Assembly: GCA_021648145.1 (NCBI GenBank)
Contig: JAKITI010000008.1
Span: forward strand, 1-64,000
Reading direction: 5' to 3'
DNA: 64,000 nt
Source of the DNA: Gammaproteobacteria bacterium
Lineage (GTDB): Bacteria > Pseudomonadota > Gammaproteobacteria > JAADGQ01
This document shows, in pieces, positions 34,115 through 43,641 of this stretch. A model generated the notes under the pieces. It was not told where the DNA came from. It did not search any database and worked only from the letters and a program-made list of their open reading frames with translations. A program made the translations under genes and the position numbers. Numbering within the stretch: the first letter of the stretch is position 1; each line of letters starts with the position of its first letter.

Positions 34115-35749
34115 TCAAAAAGGAGCAGCGACTCGAACCTCAATGCGTTGACCTGTCGCAGGGTGAATAAAAATTAGCCGCTCCGCATGAAGTAGCAGTC
34201 GTTCACTCTCAGCACCATAAAGTTCATCACCTTCAATGGGAGTATTGAGCCCATCCTTATGCGAAGCATGCACTCTAAGCTGATGAGTTCGCCCCGTAAC
34301 TGGGTAGAAATAGACGCGTGTTCGACCCCGCTTTCGTTCAATCACTTTCCAGTGAGTTTTTGCTAACTTTCCATGAGTAAAACAGACGCATTGGCGAGGC
34401 CGGTCATCAATATCCACACGCAGTGGCAGCTCAATCACACCCTGGCTCTGATCTTCAGGCAGCTCTTTTGATAACACCGCCACATAACGCTTTTTAATCG
34501 TACGTTTAAGAAATTGTTTTTGCAGTGCTTTATGTGTTTCTGAGTTTTTCGCAACAAGCAATAAACCCGAGGTTGAAAGGTCAAGGCGATGCACTAGCAA
34601 TGCACCTGTTGCTTTAGGGTAACGTTTTTGTAGGCGTGTTAATACAGAGTCTTGCACCTCTTTTCCCGGCACTGAGAGCAAACCATGAGGTTTATTAACC
34701 ACAAACAGGTCATCATCTTCATAAACTGCGACAGGTTCATTTTCACCAATGGCTTTAACTAATTCAGTCGGCGGTTGAACATCAAGCCCTTGCAACATAA
34801 AAGGCAGAATGGGCCAACACTTTCCTCGACAAGAGGGATAATAAAAACCATGATGCCGAACTCCTTCTTTTGGTGAAGCGCCCCACCAGAACTCGGCCAA
34901 AGCCAGCGGAAGTAAATGGTGGCGATTTGCATATTGAATCAACTTGGGTGCTGCACAATCCCCCGCACCTCCTGGTGGTTTTTGACCCTTATAAAAGGTA
35001 GAAACTTCTTGCTGTTCACCAAAAAAATTAGTCAACCGGTACGTTGAAAAAACCTGTTTATGCAGCTTACTGGATAACTCAGCTCTTGCCTTTTTAAGCC
35101 GTTCAATTTTACCGTCAATTTGATTCAGCGGAACTTGTATACTGACCAGTCGTGCGATCCACTCAGTTTTAATGTCTTTTAACTCACGTTTATCCTGCTG
35201 ACTTTCTCGTGCCAATTCCGTGAATAAAGCATCATTGTTTTGCAACGCCTTTCGCTGCTCATCACGCAGTGCTTTACGTGCTTTATGAGACTGTTTCAAC
35301 AAAAGCCATGCGGCATCACGCTCCTGTTCCTGCTGCTTTAATTGCTTTTGTAAATCACGATATTTTTGGCTGCTTTGTAATTCAAATATCTGAGAAGTGA
35401 AGTCGGCCAAAGCCGCTTCCCCTGCAGGCAAAAAACTATCCCGTTCAACTAAATCAAATAGCTCGGGGACAAACCCTGGCCACCGCCACTTTCCGGCTAA
35501 CATGCCGGAAAAGCCTGATAAAAATCCGATATTATTGTTTTGGTCTTTCACCACCAACACACCAAACATTTTGCCACCCTCAGGAGCATCGAAGTCATGA
35601 GGACAATTAAATTGGTTATTTAACAGGTCTTGCAGTTGTTCGCTCGCTTTTTTTGCGATTGCATGAGGGGTGTTGTTAAATGGACTTGGAAATATGAGTG
35701 GAAGGTCAGCCGGTTGTGGAGGAGGAGATAAATAAGTGATGCAGCACAT
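34115..35749 (-). CDS. RluA-family pseudouridine synthase with a long N-terminal extension
   Basis: A 544-residue protein. Residues about 330-544 are an RluA-type catalytic domain: VAVYEDDDLFVVNKPHGLLS, the active-site LLVHRLDLSTSGLLLVA with the catalytic Asp, KRYVA, and the VTGRTHQLRVH motif. The first 320 residues are not the usual S4 domain. They include a long charged coiled coil (about 130-260, e.g. LQKQLKQQEQERDAAWLLLK) and a block with GAGDCAAPKLIQYANRHHL and FYYPSCRGKCWPILPFMLQG. The RNA target is not assigned. It is 4 bases downstream of lnt, so it may be read through from the lnt operon. Confidence 0.85.
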   Translation of the reverse strand: MCCITYLSPPPQPADLPLIFPSPFNNTPHAIAKKASEQLQDLLNNQFNCPHDFDAPEGGKMFGVLVVKDQNNNIGFLSGFSGMLAGKWRWPGFVPELFDLVERDSFLPAGEAALADFTSQIFELQSSQKYRDLQKQLKQQEQERDAAWLLLKQSHKARKALRDEQRKALQNNDALFTELARESQQDKRELKDIKTEWIARLVSIQVPLNQIDGKIERLKKARAELSSKLHKQVFSTYRLTNFFGEQQEVSTFYKGQKPPGGAGDCAAPKLIQYANRHHLLPLALAEFWWGASPKEGVRHHGFYYPSCRGKCWPILPFMLQGLDVQPPTELVKAIGENEPVAVYEDDDLFVVNKPHGLLSVPGKEVQDSVLTRLQKRYPKATGALLVHRLDLSTSGLLLVAKNSETHKALQKQFLKRTIKKRYVAVLSKELPEDQSQGVIELPLRVDIDDRPRQCVCFTHGKLAKTHWKVIERKRGRTRVYFYPVTGRTHQLRVHASHKDGLNTPIEGDELYGAESERLLLHAERLIFIHPATGQRIEVRVAAPF

Positions 35750-35753
35750 ATCT

Positions 35754-37262
35754 CTAGCGGTGAGTTCGTCGACTCACAATCAACGCTGATAAAAGAGAAA
35801 CACTGACCAATATAATCACCATCCAGTTGCCCCATACCACATAAGGGGTCGCACCTTGCATGGGCTGCACTTCATCCGTCAACACATGCACTTCAAACTG
35901 TGGAGATGCGGATTGAATTTTTCCATCGGGGCCAATAATTGCAGAGATTCCAGTATTTGTTGATCGTAGTACAAAGCGACCCGTTTCCAATGCGCGCATA
36001 CGAATAATTTGTAAATGCTGATGAGGCCCGATTGATTCGCCAAACCAACCATCATTACTGACATTCACCAGCATGGATGCTTCAGGCAGGCTGGTAATCA
36101 GCTCTTCTCCAAACACAGCTTCATAACAGATTGAGAGCCCTATTTTATGCCCATTCACCTCCATCAAAATCTGATCATCATCACCTGAACTAAAATCAGA
36201 CATGGGTACGTCCATAAAATCAACGATATCGGATAGCAGCGATTTCATGGGCAAATATTCAGTAAAAGGCACCAAATGCTGTTTGTGATAAATACCTTCG
36301 GTTGTACCCAGGCCCACGACGCTATTGTAATAGCGAACTGGCTCCATTTGCACTGAAAGCACACCAATCAACAGCTGACTATTATTCGCTTTTGCCTCAT
36401 CGCCCAGCGGCTCAAGCACATCCAGTACTCGATAACGAAAATCAGGCAGTGCACTCTCAGGCCAGACAATCAAATCACTCTGCCAATTTTCACGGGTCAA
36501 ACGGCTGTAGCGCTCAATAGTCGGCATTCTCATTTCTGCCAACCATTTTTCATCCTGCGCTATATTGCCTTGAATCAAACTTACTTTGACAGGCTCTCCC
36601 TCAGGCGTTGTCCAGGTGATCTGTCCCATCATTGCAGCCAGCAGCCACAACGCAACAATAGCCAACCCTGAAAGCCATGACTTTTTCATCACTGCAAACA
36701 GCAGCAATCCTGCACTCAATGCCACCACCCATGAGACACCATAAACACCTAACACAGGCGCAAAACTACTCAACAGACTATCCACTTGGCTGTAGCCCAG
36801 ATTTAGCCATGGAAAACCTGTCATAAACCAGCCACGCACCCACTCTAGAAATACCCAGGCGGCAGGCAAAACAATAACAAGTTTTAATTTCAGTGAAAGA
36901 GGGTGGAAAAAACGTGTAAACAGATAGCCTAATAACGCATAAAACAACGCCATAAACATGACCATAAGCGCCAATATAAACAGAGAGAGCGGCACATTGA
37001 CATGACCGAAATGGTGGATACTAATATACATCCAGGTCGTGCCTGCACCAAACATGGCCGCACCAAATAGCAACCCACGAATAAAAGCACGGCCTGGCAA
37101 AACATCCAGCCACGTCATAAATAACAGTGCAGGCAATAAAATAGCGAATGGATACAGATTAAAAGGCGCGTAAGCCAGCGGCATCAATAGGCCCGCCAAC
37201 AGCGCTAAAAGATCACCCCGCCAACCCGCTCGACTCACCCGCGAAAAGACTAGGTCGAGCAC
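35754..37262 (-). CDS. lnt: Apolipoprotein N-acyltransferase
   Basis: A 502-residue inner-membrane enzyme that adds the third acyl chain to lipoproteins. It has about eight membrane spans and a nitrilase-like periplasmic domain with the Glu-Lys-Cys triad: WPESALPDF, the Lys in GIYHKQHLVPFTEYLP, and SICYEAVFGEEL. Start is GTG at 37262, four bases after the corC stop, so it is coupled to corC. It is the last gene of the miaB-phoH-ybeY-corC-lnt operon. Confidence 0.95.
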   Translation of the reverse strand: MLDLVFSRVSRAGWRGDLLALLAGLLMPLAYAPFNLYPFAILLPALLFMTWLDVLPGRAFIRGLLFGAAMFGAGTTWMYISIHHFGHVNVPLSLFILALMVMFMALFYALLGYLFTRFFHPLSLKLKLVIVLPAAWVFLEWVRGWFMTGFPWLNLGYSQVDSLLSSFAPVLGVYGVSWVVALSAGLLLFAVMKKSWLSGLAIVALWLLAAMMGQITWTTPEGEPVKVSLIQGNIAQDEKWLAEMRMPTIERYSRLTRENWQSDLIVWPESALPDFRYRVLDVLEPLGDEAKANNSQLLIGVLSVQMEPVRYYNSVVGLGTTEGIYHKQHLVPFTEYLPMKSLLSDIVDFMDVPMSDFSSGDDDQILMEVNGHKIGLSICYEAVFGEELITSLPEASMLVNVSNDGWFGESIGPHQHLQIIRMRALETGRFVLRSTNTGISAIIGPDGKIQSASPQFEVHVLTDEVQPMQGATPYVVWGNWMVIILVSVSLLSALIVSRRTHR

Positions 37263-37266
37263 CGTG

Positions 37267-38163
37267 TTATTCAGTTGCTGAATTGGGGTTTGCCGGAGAG
37301 TTTTTTACTGGATTGGCCCCTTTTTCCAAAGACATTTCCAATAAATGAATCCGGCGACTGTCAGCATTTAGCACTTTAAAATGAAAGGGTTTAATTTCTA
37401 CAGTTTCACCGGGCTGCGGCATATGACCAAAGCTATTCATCACCAGACCCGCAATGGTATCAAACTCATCATCGCTAAACTTGGTTGAAAAATACTCATT
37501 AAACTCCTCAATTGAGGCCAATGCCTTGATCGTATAAAGTGTCTCGCTATGCTTTTTAATGTATAGATCTTCATCATCAAAATCATGTTCATCCGCAATA
37601 TCGCCGACAATCTGCTCAAGCACATCTTCAATAGTCACTAACCCTGCTACACCACCATATTCATCCACAACGATAGCCATATGATTACGATTAGAGCGAA
37701 ACTCTTGAAGCAACTGGTTCAGCCGCTTGCTCTCAGGAACAAACACAGCAGGGCGCAATAATTCTTTCAAATTCAATGGCGCATCATGGTCATTGGCGAG
37801 CGGCACCAAAAGATCTTTAACCAGTAAAATCCCCAGCACTTCATCTCGGGTTTCACCCATCACAGGAAAGCGGGAGTGTGCCGAATCAATGATTGAAGGC
37901 AAACAGTGCTCCCAATTCCCATCACCTTCTAAAACAACCATCTGGGAGCGCGGTATCATAATATCCCTCACACGCATTTCAGAGACCAAAAGAGAACCTT
38001 CGATCATACTGAGTGTTTCATCGTTAATGAGGTTTCGTTGCCGAGAGTCGCGCAGCAACGTCAGCAACTGCTCCCTATTTTGTGGTTCATCGCCACTTAG
38101 TGCGTGGCTTAATCTTTCCAGCCACGAACGATTATTTAAGCCATTGCTTGATTGATCAGTCAT
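37267..38163 (-). CDS. corC: CorC/YbeX-type protein with paired CBS domains
   Basis: A 298-residue soluble protein. Two CBS domains occupy about residues 65-190 (VRDIMIPRSQMVVLE and AIVVDEYGGVAGLVTIEDVL), followed by a CorC_HlyC transporter-associated domain (about 205-285, FDTIAGLVMNSFGHMPQPGE). It is linked to Mg/Co efflux and ribosome homeostasis in E. coli. Position between ybeY and lnt on the same strand is the conserved order. Confidence 0.94.
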   Translation of the reverse strand: MTDQSSNGLNNRSWLERLSHALSGDEPQNREQLLTLLRDSRQRNLINDETLSMIEGSLLVSEMRVRDIMIPRSQMVVLEGDGNWEHCLPSIIDSAHSRFPVMGETRDEVLGILLVKDLLVPLANDHDAPLNLKELLRPAVFVPESKRLNQLLQEFRSNRNHMAIVVDEYGGVAGLVTIEDVLEQIVGDIADEHDFDDEDLYIKKHSETLYTIKALASIEEFNEYFSTKFSDDEFDTIAGLVMNSFGHMPQPGETVEIKPFHFKVLNADSRRIHLLEMSLEKGANPVKNSPANPNSATE

Positions 38164-38184
38164 ATAAGTATTACTAAAGCCTCT

Positions 38185-38646
38185 TCAAAAATAATACTGG
38201 TAAGGATCAGAATAACCCAACTGCCCAAGAATTTCAGTCTCTAATTTTTCCATGAGCACTGCTTGTTCAGATTCGATATGATCATACCCCAAAAGGTGCA
38301 GCACGCCATGCACAACCATGTGTGCGTAATGAGCCACGATTTCTTTATTTTGATCTGCGGCCTCACACTCAACGACCTGCGCGCAGATCGCGATATCACC
38401 CAACAAAGGAGCTCCAATCTCTTCCATGCACTCCATAGGGAAAGAGAGCACATTGGTCGAACCCTGCTTATGGCGAAAATCTTCGTTCAATTGCTTGCTT
38501 TCAGACTCACCCACCAAACGTACCGTTAGCTCTGCATGAGCCATACGATCACCGATCGCAGCCACTGCCCACTGTTTAATATCGGCTTCAGTAGGCAGAA
38601 ATTTACTGGCCACCGCATATTGAACTTCGATATTAATATCGCTCAT
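38185..38646 (-). CDS. ybeY: Endoribonuclease YbeY (rRNA maturation factor)
   Basis: A 153-residue metal-dependent endoribonuclease for 16S rRNA 3'-end maturation and ribosome quality control. The Zn motif VVHGVLHLLGYDH near residues 115-127 carries the three His ligands, and an upstream STNVLSFP block is also conserved. Its start overlaps the end of phoH by 14 bases. Confidence 0.96.
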   Translation of the reverse strand: MSDINIEVQYAVASKFLPTEADIKQWAVAAIGDRMAHAELTVRLVGESESKQLNEDFRHKQGSTNVLSFPMECMEEIGAPLLGDIAICAQVVECEAADQNKEIVAHYAHMVVHGVLHLLGYDHIESEQAVLMEKLETEILGQLGYSDPYQYYF

Positions 38647-39658
38647 CGTTACGCTGCGCTAAAGTTTCTTTTGAATCTTCAGCGATCTTTTCAGCCCTTT
38701 CGGCGACCTCATAAGCTTTCACAATGCGTTGAACCAAAGGGTGGCGCATCACATCGCGCGTTTTAAAAAATGTAAAACTAGCCCCTTCTACTTCTCGTAG
38801 CACCTCAGTCACATGACGTAATCCAGAGGGGCGGCCACGGGGCAAATCAATCTGTGTCACGTCACCTGTAATCACTGCTTTTGAGCCATAACCAATCCGT
38901 GTCAAAAACATTTTCATCTGTTCAACGGTGGTATTTTGTGCCTCATCAAGAATAATGAAAGATTCATTCAGCGTTCGCCCCCGCATGTAGGCCAATGGTG
39001 CCACCTCAATGACGTTTTTCTCCATCAACTTAGCCACGCGTTCAAACCCGAGCATTTCATATAAAGCATCGTAGAGAGGCCGAAGATAAGGGTCGATTTT
39101 TTGCTCTAAGTCACCGGGCAAAAACCCCAAACGCTCTCCTGCTTCTACCGCTGGGCGCACCAAGAGTATTCGCCGAACATTCTCTCTTTCCAGCGCCTCA
39201 ACTGCACAAGCAACAGCCAGATAGGTTTTTCCTGTGCCTGCGGGGCCGATGCCAAAACTCACATCATGCTGTTTGATATTCAGAAGATAGCGCTGCTGAT
39301 TGGCCGCACGCGCTTTAATATTGCCACGCCGTAAATGAACAACAATTTCTTTATCTAATTCGGCTTGGCCTTTCTTCGAGACTTCCGCACCTGACTCTTG
39401 CAGAAATAGATGCACCGACGCTTTATTGAGTGTTGACTCTTCGGTTTCATCATAAAGGTTTGTGACAACAGATTGAGCCGAGCGCATTGCAGCTGGGCTG
39501 CCAACCACTTTAAAAGCATTGCCTCGGTTATTGATCTCAATACCTAAATGGCGCTCAATTTGACGCAGATGTTCATCAAATGGCCCACAAAGATTAGCGA
39601 GACGCGAATTATCATCAGGCTCCAGAACAAAAGAACCTTCATTAGTAGATTGACTCAA
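38633..39658 (-). CDS. phoH: PhoH-like ATPase (YbeZ)
   Basis: A 341-residue PhoH-family NTPase with Walker [16 protein letters not shown] near residue 140 and Walker [11 protein letters not shown] near 235; an N-terminal KH-like region precedes them. It works with YbeY in RNA processing. The start overlaps miaB by 4 bases and the stop region overlaps ybeY by 14, so the operon is tightly coupled. Confidence 0.94.
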   Translation of the reverse strand: MSQSTNEGSFVLEPDDNSRLANLCGPFDEHLRQIERHLGIEINNRGNAFKVVGSPAAMRSAQSVVTNLYDETEESTLNKASVHLFLQESGAEVSKKGQAELDKEIVVHLRRGNIKARAANQQRYLLNIKQHDVSFGIGPAGTGKTYLAVACAVEALERENVRRILLVRPAVEAGERLGFLPGDLEQKIDPYLRPLYDALYEMLGFERVAKLMEKNVIEVAPLAYMRGRTLNESFIILDEAQNTTVEQMKMFLTRIGYGSKAVITGDVTQIDLPRGRPSGLRHVTEVLREVEGASFTFFKTRDVMRHPLVQRIVKAYEVAERAEKIAEDSKETLAQRNDERY

Positions 39659-40980
39659 GAGATTTGCTCACCTCGCAAAGAGTTAGGAAGTGCTTCTGTG
39701 ATGCGAACGTCCATAAACGTTCCGATCAAAGAGACATCACCTGTAAAATTAACCACTCGATTATTTTCAGTACGCCCTGCCAACTGCGCCGTATCTTTTG
39801 TAGACAAACGCTCCACAAGAACTGACTGAACAGAACCGACCATGCTTTCACTAATCGCCATCGACTGCTCATTTAAAAGTGCTTGCAGACGCGCCAAGCG
39901 TACTTTTTTAGCCTCCATTGGTACATCATCTTCCATGCTGGCTGCAGGTGTGCCAGGTCGGGCGCTATAAATAAAACTGAATGAGCGATCAAAACCGACC
40001 TCTTCAATCAACTTCATCGTATCTTCAAACTCATCGTCCGTTTCACCTGGAAAGCCAATAATAAAGTCAGACGAAAGTGAAATGTTGGGACGAACTTCAC
40101 GCAAACGACGCAGCTTAGATTTGTATTCCATAATCATATGGCCACGCTTCATTCGCGCCAATACGCGATCTGAACCACTTTGCACGGGCAGATGCACATG
40201 GCTGACTAACTCAGGCACCTCAGAGTAGACTTCAATCAAACTATCAGAGAATTCAACGGGATGAGACGTGGTATAACGAATGCGATCAATACCATCAATC
40301 GCGGCGACATAAGAGATTAGTAGCGCAAGATCTGCATCGTCACCATCCGCCATACGGCCACGATAAGCGTTTACATTCTGCCCCAGCAAGTTCACTTCAC
40401 GCACACCTTGTCCGGCCAGATGTGCCACTTCAGACAGCACATCATCAAACGGGCGACTCACCTCTTCACCGCGCGTATAGGGCACGACACAAAAGGTACA
40501 ATACTTACTGCAACCTTCCATCACCGTCACCAACGCTGAAACACCATCGGCTTTAGCTTTTGGTAATGAATCAAATTTTTCGACTTCAGGAAAAGAGACA
40601 TCAAAAGCAGGCTTGCGCTCTTTTTCGACGCTGTTCAGCATATCTGGCAAACGATGCAATGTTTGTGGACCAAAAACAATATCCACATACGGCGCACGCT
40701 GACGAATGGCTTCGCCTTCCTGGCTCGCCACACAGCCACCGACTGCGATTACAATATTGGGGCGTTTGTTTTTTAATTTAAGCCACCGCCCAAGTTGTGA
40801 AAAAACCTTCTCTTGCGCTTTTTCACGAATTGAACATGTGTTTAAAATCAGGACATCCGCATCACTATCATCGTTTGCAGCGACCAGCCCATGAGACTGC
40901 GCCAAAACATCAGCCATCTTGGCAGAATCATAGTCGTTCATTTGGCAACCAAAGGTCTTAATATACAGCTTACGTTTCAT
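39655..40980 (-). CDS. miaB: tRNA-2-methylthio-N6-dimethylallyladenosine synthase MiaB
   Basis: A 441-residue radical-SAM methylthiotransferase acting on A37 of tRNA. The N-terminal cluster domain begins [13 protein letters not shown], the radical-SAM CxxxCxxC is in [17 protein letters not shown] near residue 155, and a TRAM domain ends the protein. I chose ATG 40980, with AGGG six bases upstream; an earlier ATG at 41013 would add 11 unconserved residues. It is the first gene of the miaB-phoH-ybeY-corC-lnt operon. Confidence 0.96.
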   Translation of the reverse strand: MKRKLYIKTFGCQMNDYDSAKMADVLAQSHGLVAANDDSDADVLILNTCSIREKAQEKVFSQLGRWLKLKNKRPNIVIAVGGCVASQEGEAIRQRAPYVDIVFGPQTLHRLPDMLNSVEKERKPAFDVSFPEVEKFDSLPKAKADGVSALVTVMEGCSKYCTFCVVPYTRGEEVSRPFDDVLSEVAHLAGQGVREVNLLGQNVNAYRGRMADGDDADLALLISYVAAIDGIDRIRYTTSHPVEFSDSLIEVYSEVPELVSHVHLPVQSGSDRVLARMKRGHMIMEYKSKLRRLREVRPNISLSSDFIIGFPGETDDEFEDTMKLIEEVGFDRSFSFIYSARPGTPAASMEDDVPMEAKKVRLARLQALLNEQSMAISESMVGSVQSVLVERLSTKDTAQLAGRTENNRVVNFTGDVSLIGTFMDVRITEALPNSLRGEQIS

Positions 40981-41104
40981 ACAACCCTGTTCATTATCAT
41001 AATAGAGTGACAATCTACTATTTTTATCGCAGGATTTCTACCGTCGAATAACAGCCATAGAAATTGAGCATCACCATGATTTTTGTTTGCCAACTTGGTT
41101 CGTG

Positions 41105-41953
41105 TCAAGAGTTATCAATCCCCAACAACCCCAAAACACCTTCTAAGCCACAAACATTCAAGCTTGTATGTGCCTTTGCTTGAACAGAAGGTTTCGCATG
41201 ATAGGCCACACTTAAACCAGCACTCGCCATCATTTTCAGATCATTGGCACCATCTCCCATAGCGACGGCTTGTGACGGATCAATATTCATCTCTCGACAT
41301 AGTTTAAGCAAAAAAGTTAATTTTGCTTCTGCGCCGACAATATCTCCTGCCACCTGACCTGTTAACAAGCCACCCTCTATGCCCAACACGTTTGCCTGTG
41401 TAAAATCTAATTTCAGGCGATCTTTTAGTCGATCAGTGAAAAATGTAAAACCACCTGAGACCAGTGCCACTTTAATTCCTTTAGCATTCAGGCCAGCAAT
41501 CATTCGCTCTGCGCCCGGATTTAATTCAAGACGTTCATTGTAAACACGTTCCAACGCACCCACATCAAGCCCCTTGAGTAGTTCAACACGGCGAGTGAGT
41601 GAAGTTTCAAAATCAATTTCACCATTCATGGCCGCTTCGGTAATGACAGAAATTTTTTCTTTGATACCAAGAAAATCAGCAATTTCATCAATACACTCAA
41701 TATTGATCAGCGTCGAATCCATATCAGTGACTAACAAGCGCACGGATTCGGGCTGGAACCCTTCCGGCAGTACATTAATATCAAACTCGGTAGAAGGTCG
41801 TATTTCTGCAAGGGCATTTGTTTCAATATTTGTGGGTGTTTGCAAGCGATAAAAGGTACTATTTTGATCAACAATGGATGCTTGCAGTTGTTGCGCAACA
41901 CTTTGAGCCATTGCATTATTCAAGTTAGAACCTTGTAAAATCAGTGTAGGCAT
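41105..41953 (-). CDS. serB: Phosphoserine phosphatase
   Basis: A 282-residue HAD phosphatase for the last step of serine synthesis. HAD motif I is VTDMDSTLINIECIDE near residue 91, motif II is ALVSGGF, and motif IV is MGDGANDLKMMASAG. The first 80 residues are a weak ACT-like region, shorter than in E. coli. It has the same strand as hemW upstream (40 bases between), possibly one transcript. Confidence 0.95.
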   Translation of the reverse strand: MPTLILQGSNLNNAMAQSVAQQLQASIVDQNSTFYRLQTPTNIETNALAEIRPSTEFDINVLPEGFQPESVRLLVTDMDSTLINIECIDEIADFLGIKEKISVITEAAMNGEIDFETSLTRRVELLKGLDVGALERVYNERLELNPGAERMIAGLNAKGIKVALVSGGFTFFTDRLKDRLKLDFTQANVLGIEGGLLTGQVAGDIVGAEAKLTFLLKLCREMNIDPSQAVAMGDGANDLKMMASAGLSVAYHAKPSVQAKAHTSLNVCGLEGVLGLLGIDNS

Positions 41954-41993
41954 TATTTTAGTGTCTCAATCACATTTATTATCAAAAAATATT

Positions 41994-43154
41994 TTATACA
42001 AACAACCCGAGCAGATCATTTAAAAAATGGCGACCCCGTTCGGTAGGCTGAATACGATGAATATCCCATTTGATCAAACCACGCTCTTCAGCTTCTTTGA
42101 GTGTTTTTTCTACTATCGTTAATGGTAAACCTGCATGTGAATTAAACAGGGATACAGGAAATCCACCATTCAATCTGAGCGCATTCATCATGAATTCCAA
42201 TCCAACCTCACGGCGCTTCAAAATGTGCTCTTCACTCACATGCGCTGCTTTTGAAATCTGTCGCATATAGTCTGCGGGATGCCTGAGCTTACTGATACGT
42301 GTAATGTTTTGCTGAAAAGCATCGGTGACTTTTCCATGCGCACCGGCTCCGATTCCTAAATAGTCACCGAAATTCCAATAGTTCAGATTATGTTGACACT
42401 GTTTATCCGGCTTGGAAAATGCTGAAACTTCATATTGCTCAAATCCAGCGCCCACTAACAGCTCATGACATTGATCCTGCATTGTCCAGATATTTTCATC
42501 ATCGGGCAGTTGCGGAGGCTTTGCATAAAATGCGGTATTCGCTTCAATCGTCAGCTGATAAAAAGAGAGGTGTGTTGCGCCGGATTTTATGGCCACTTGA
42601 ATATCCGAGCGGGCAATACTCTCTGTTTGCTCGGGCAAACCAAACATTAAGTCGAGATTAAAATTATCAAACCCTGCTGCCAGAGCGGTATCAATTGCCT
42701 TTTGTGCATCATGGCCATTATGTATACGCCCGATGCGTTGCAATAATCCATCATCAAAGCTTTGCACACCAATGGACAGACGATTGACACCTGCTGCACG
42801 TAACTCTTTAAAACGACCCGCTTCAATTGCGCCCGGATTGGCCTCCAAAGTAATTTCCATATCAGGTCGGTAAGGTAGACGCGCCCGAATCGCACAGAGC
42901 AGACGATCAATTGATTCGGCAGAAAACAGGCTCGGCGTTCCGCCGCCAATAAAAATGCTCTGAATCGACCGTCCCCACACGCGGGGCAATTCACTTTCCA
43001 GGTCAGCAATCAATGCATCAATATACTGATCTTCAGGCAACCCTTCACGCAACTCATGGGAATTAAAATCACAATAAGGGCACTTGCGAATACACCACGG
43101 AATATGAATATAGAGTGATAAAGGCGGCAATGTAGTAAAATTAAACAATGTCAC
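41994..43154 (-). CDS. hemW: Heme chaperone HemW (radical SAM)
   Basis: A 386-residue HemN-like radical-SAM protein. The cluster motif is HIPWCIRKCPYCDF (CxxxCxxC, with Phe after the last Cys) near residues 19-31. FIGGGTPSLF and a C-terminal HemW winged-helix domain follow. The Cys pattern without the extra HemN Cys points to HemW, a heme-binding chaperone, not coproporphyrinogen dehydrogenase. A 42-residue membrane ORF ends 15 bases upstream on the same strand. Confidence 0.93.
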   Translation of the reverse strand: MTLFNFTTLPPLSLYIHIPWCIRKCPYCDFNSHELREGLPEDQYIDALIADLESELPRVWGRSIQSIFIGGGTPSLFSAESIDRLLCAIRARLPYRPDMEITLEANPGAIEAGRFKELRAAGVNRLSIGVQSFDDGLLQRIGRIHNGHDAQKAIDTALAAGFDNFNLDLMFGLPEQTESIARSDIQVAIKSGATHLSFYQLTIEANTAFYAKPPQLPDDENIWTMQDQCHELLVGAGFEQYEVSAFSKPDKQCQHNLNYWNFGDYLGIGAGAHGKVTDAFQQNITRISKLRHPADYMRQISKAAHVSEEHILKRREVGLEFMMNALRLNGGFPVSLFNSHAGLPLTIVEKTLKEAEERGLIKWDIHRIQPTERGRHFLNDLLGLFV

Positions 43155-43168
43155 ACTCAGGACAACAA

Positions 43169-43297
43169 CTATTTATTATTATGATTTTCCAAAACTTCCT
43201 TCAATTTTTGCCCCTTGGCTCCACAATAAATACCCACTTTAAAACCGATATAAAAAGCTAGAATAATCACACCGACAGTTAACATGGCTGAAATCAT
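43169..43297 (-). CDS. Small single-pass membrane protein, 42 residues (manual call)
   Basis: This is below the usual ORF length cut-off. ATG at 43297 begins M-I-S-A-M-L-T-V-G, then a hydrophobic span (about residues 5-24) precedes a Lys-rich tail ending NHNNK. GAGGT lies seven bases before the ATG, an ideal ribosome-binding spacing. It is 15 bases upstream of hemW, co-directional, so co-expression is likely. I know no family. Codon periodicity and conservation have not been tested, so it remains a prediction supported by the ribosome-binding site and the helix. Confidence 0.5.
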   Translation of the reverse strand: MISAMLTVGVIILAFYIGFKVGIYCGAKGQKLKEVLENHNNK

Positions 43298-43298
43298 A

Positions 43299-43641
43299 AA
43301 ACGTACCTCAATCTATTCATTAAAAATGAGCTTCACAATACACGCTCAGGGTGTGAAATAACAACCATCGCATCCATTACAGAAACTCTATATTTACTTG
43401 ATTTTAGCCAAAATGCTCAAATTAACTTTCTAAGCTGGGTTGATGCTGGAAACTTATGCGCTGCGCTGGACTGTTCAGTCGATACTGTTATGCTGGTTTT
43501 TGATAAACGTGTCCATGAGTTTTTTGTCCGTAGTCTTTAGCTGGACTCATTTACTATGAATATGAAGCGGAAATTGATATTTTGACTATTGGTTAACAGA
43601 CTCAGAACAGACCCCAGACTTAGAGAAAAGATGGTTACACT
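43299..43641. other. Non-coding gap, 343 bp
   Basis: Between the small membrane ORF (minus) and the sugar dehydrogenase-like gene (plus). One short open stretch (stop near 43541, upstream part ending CAALDCSVDTVMLVFDKRVH) has no start or family I recognise and may be a gene remnant. No tRNA, hairpin or long repeat stands out. It should contain divergent promoters. Confidence 0.4.
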
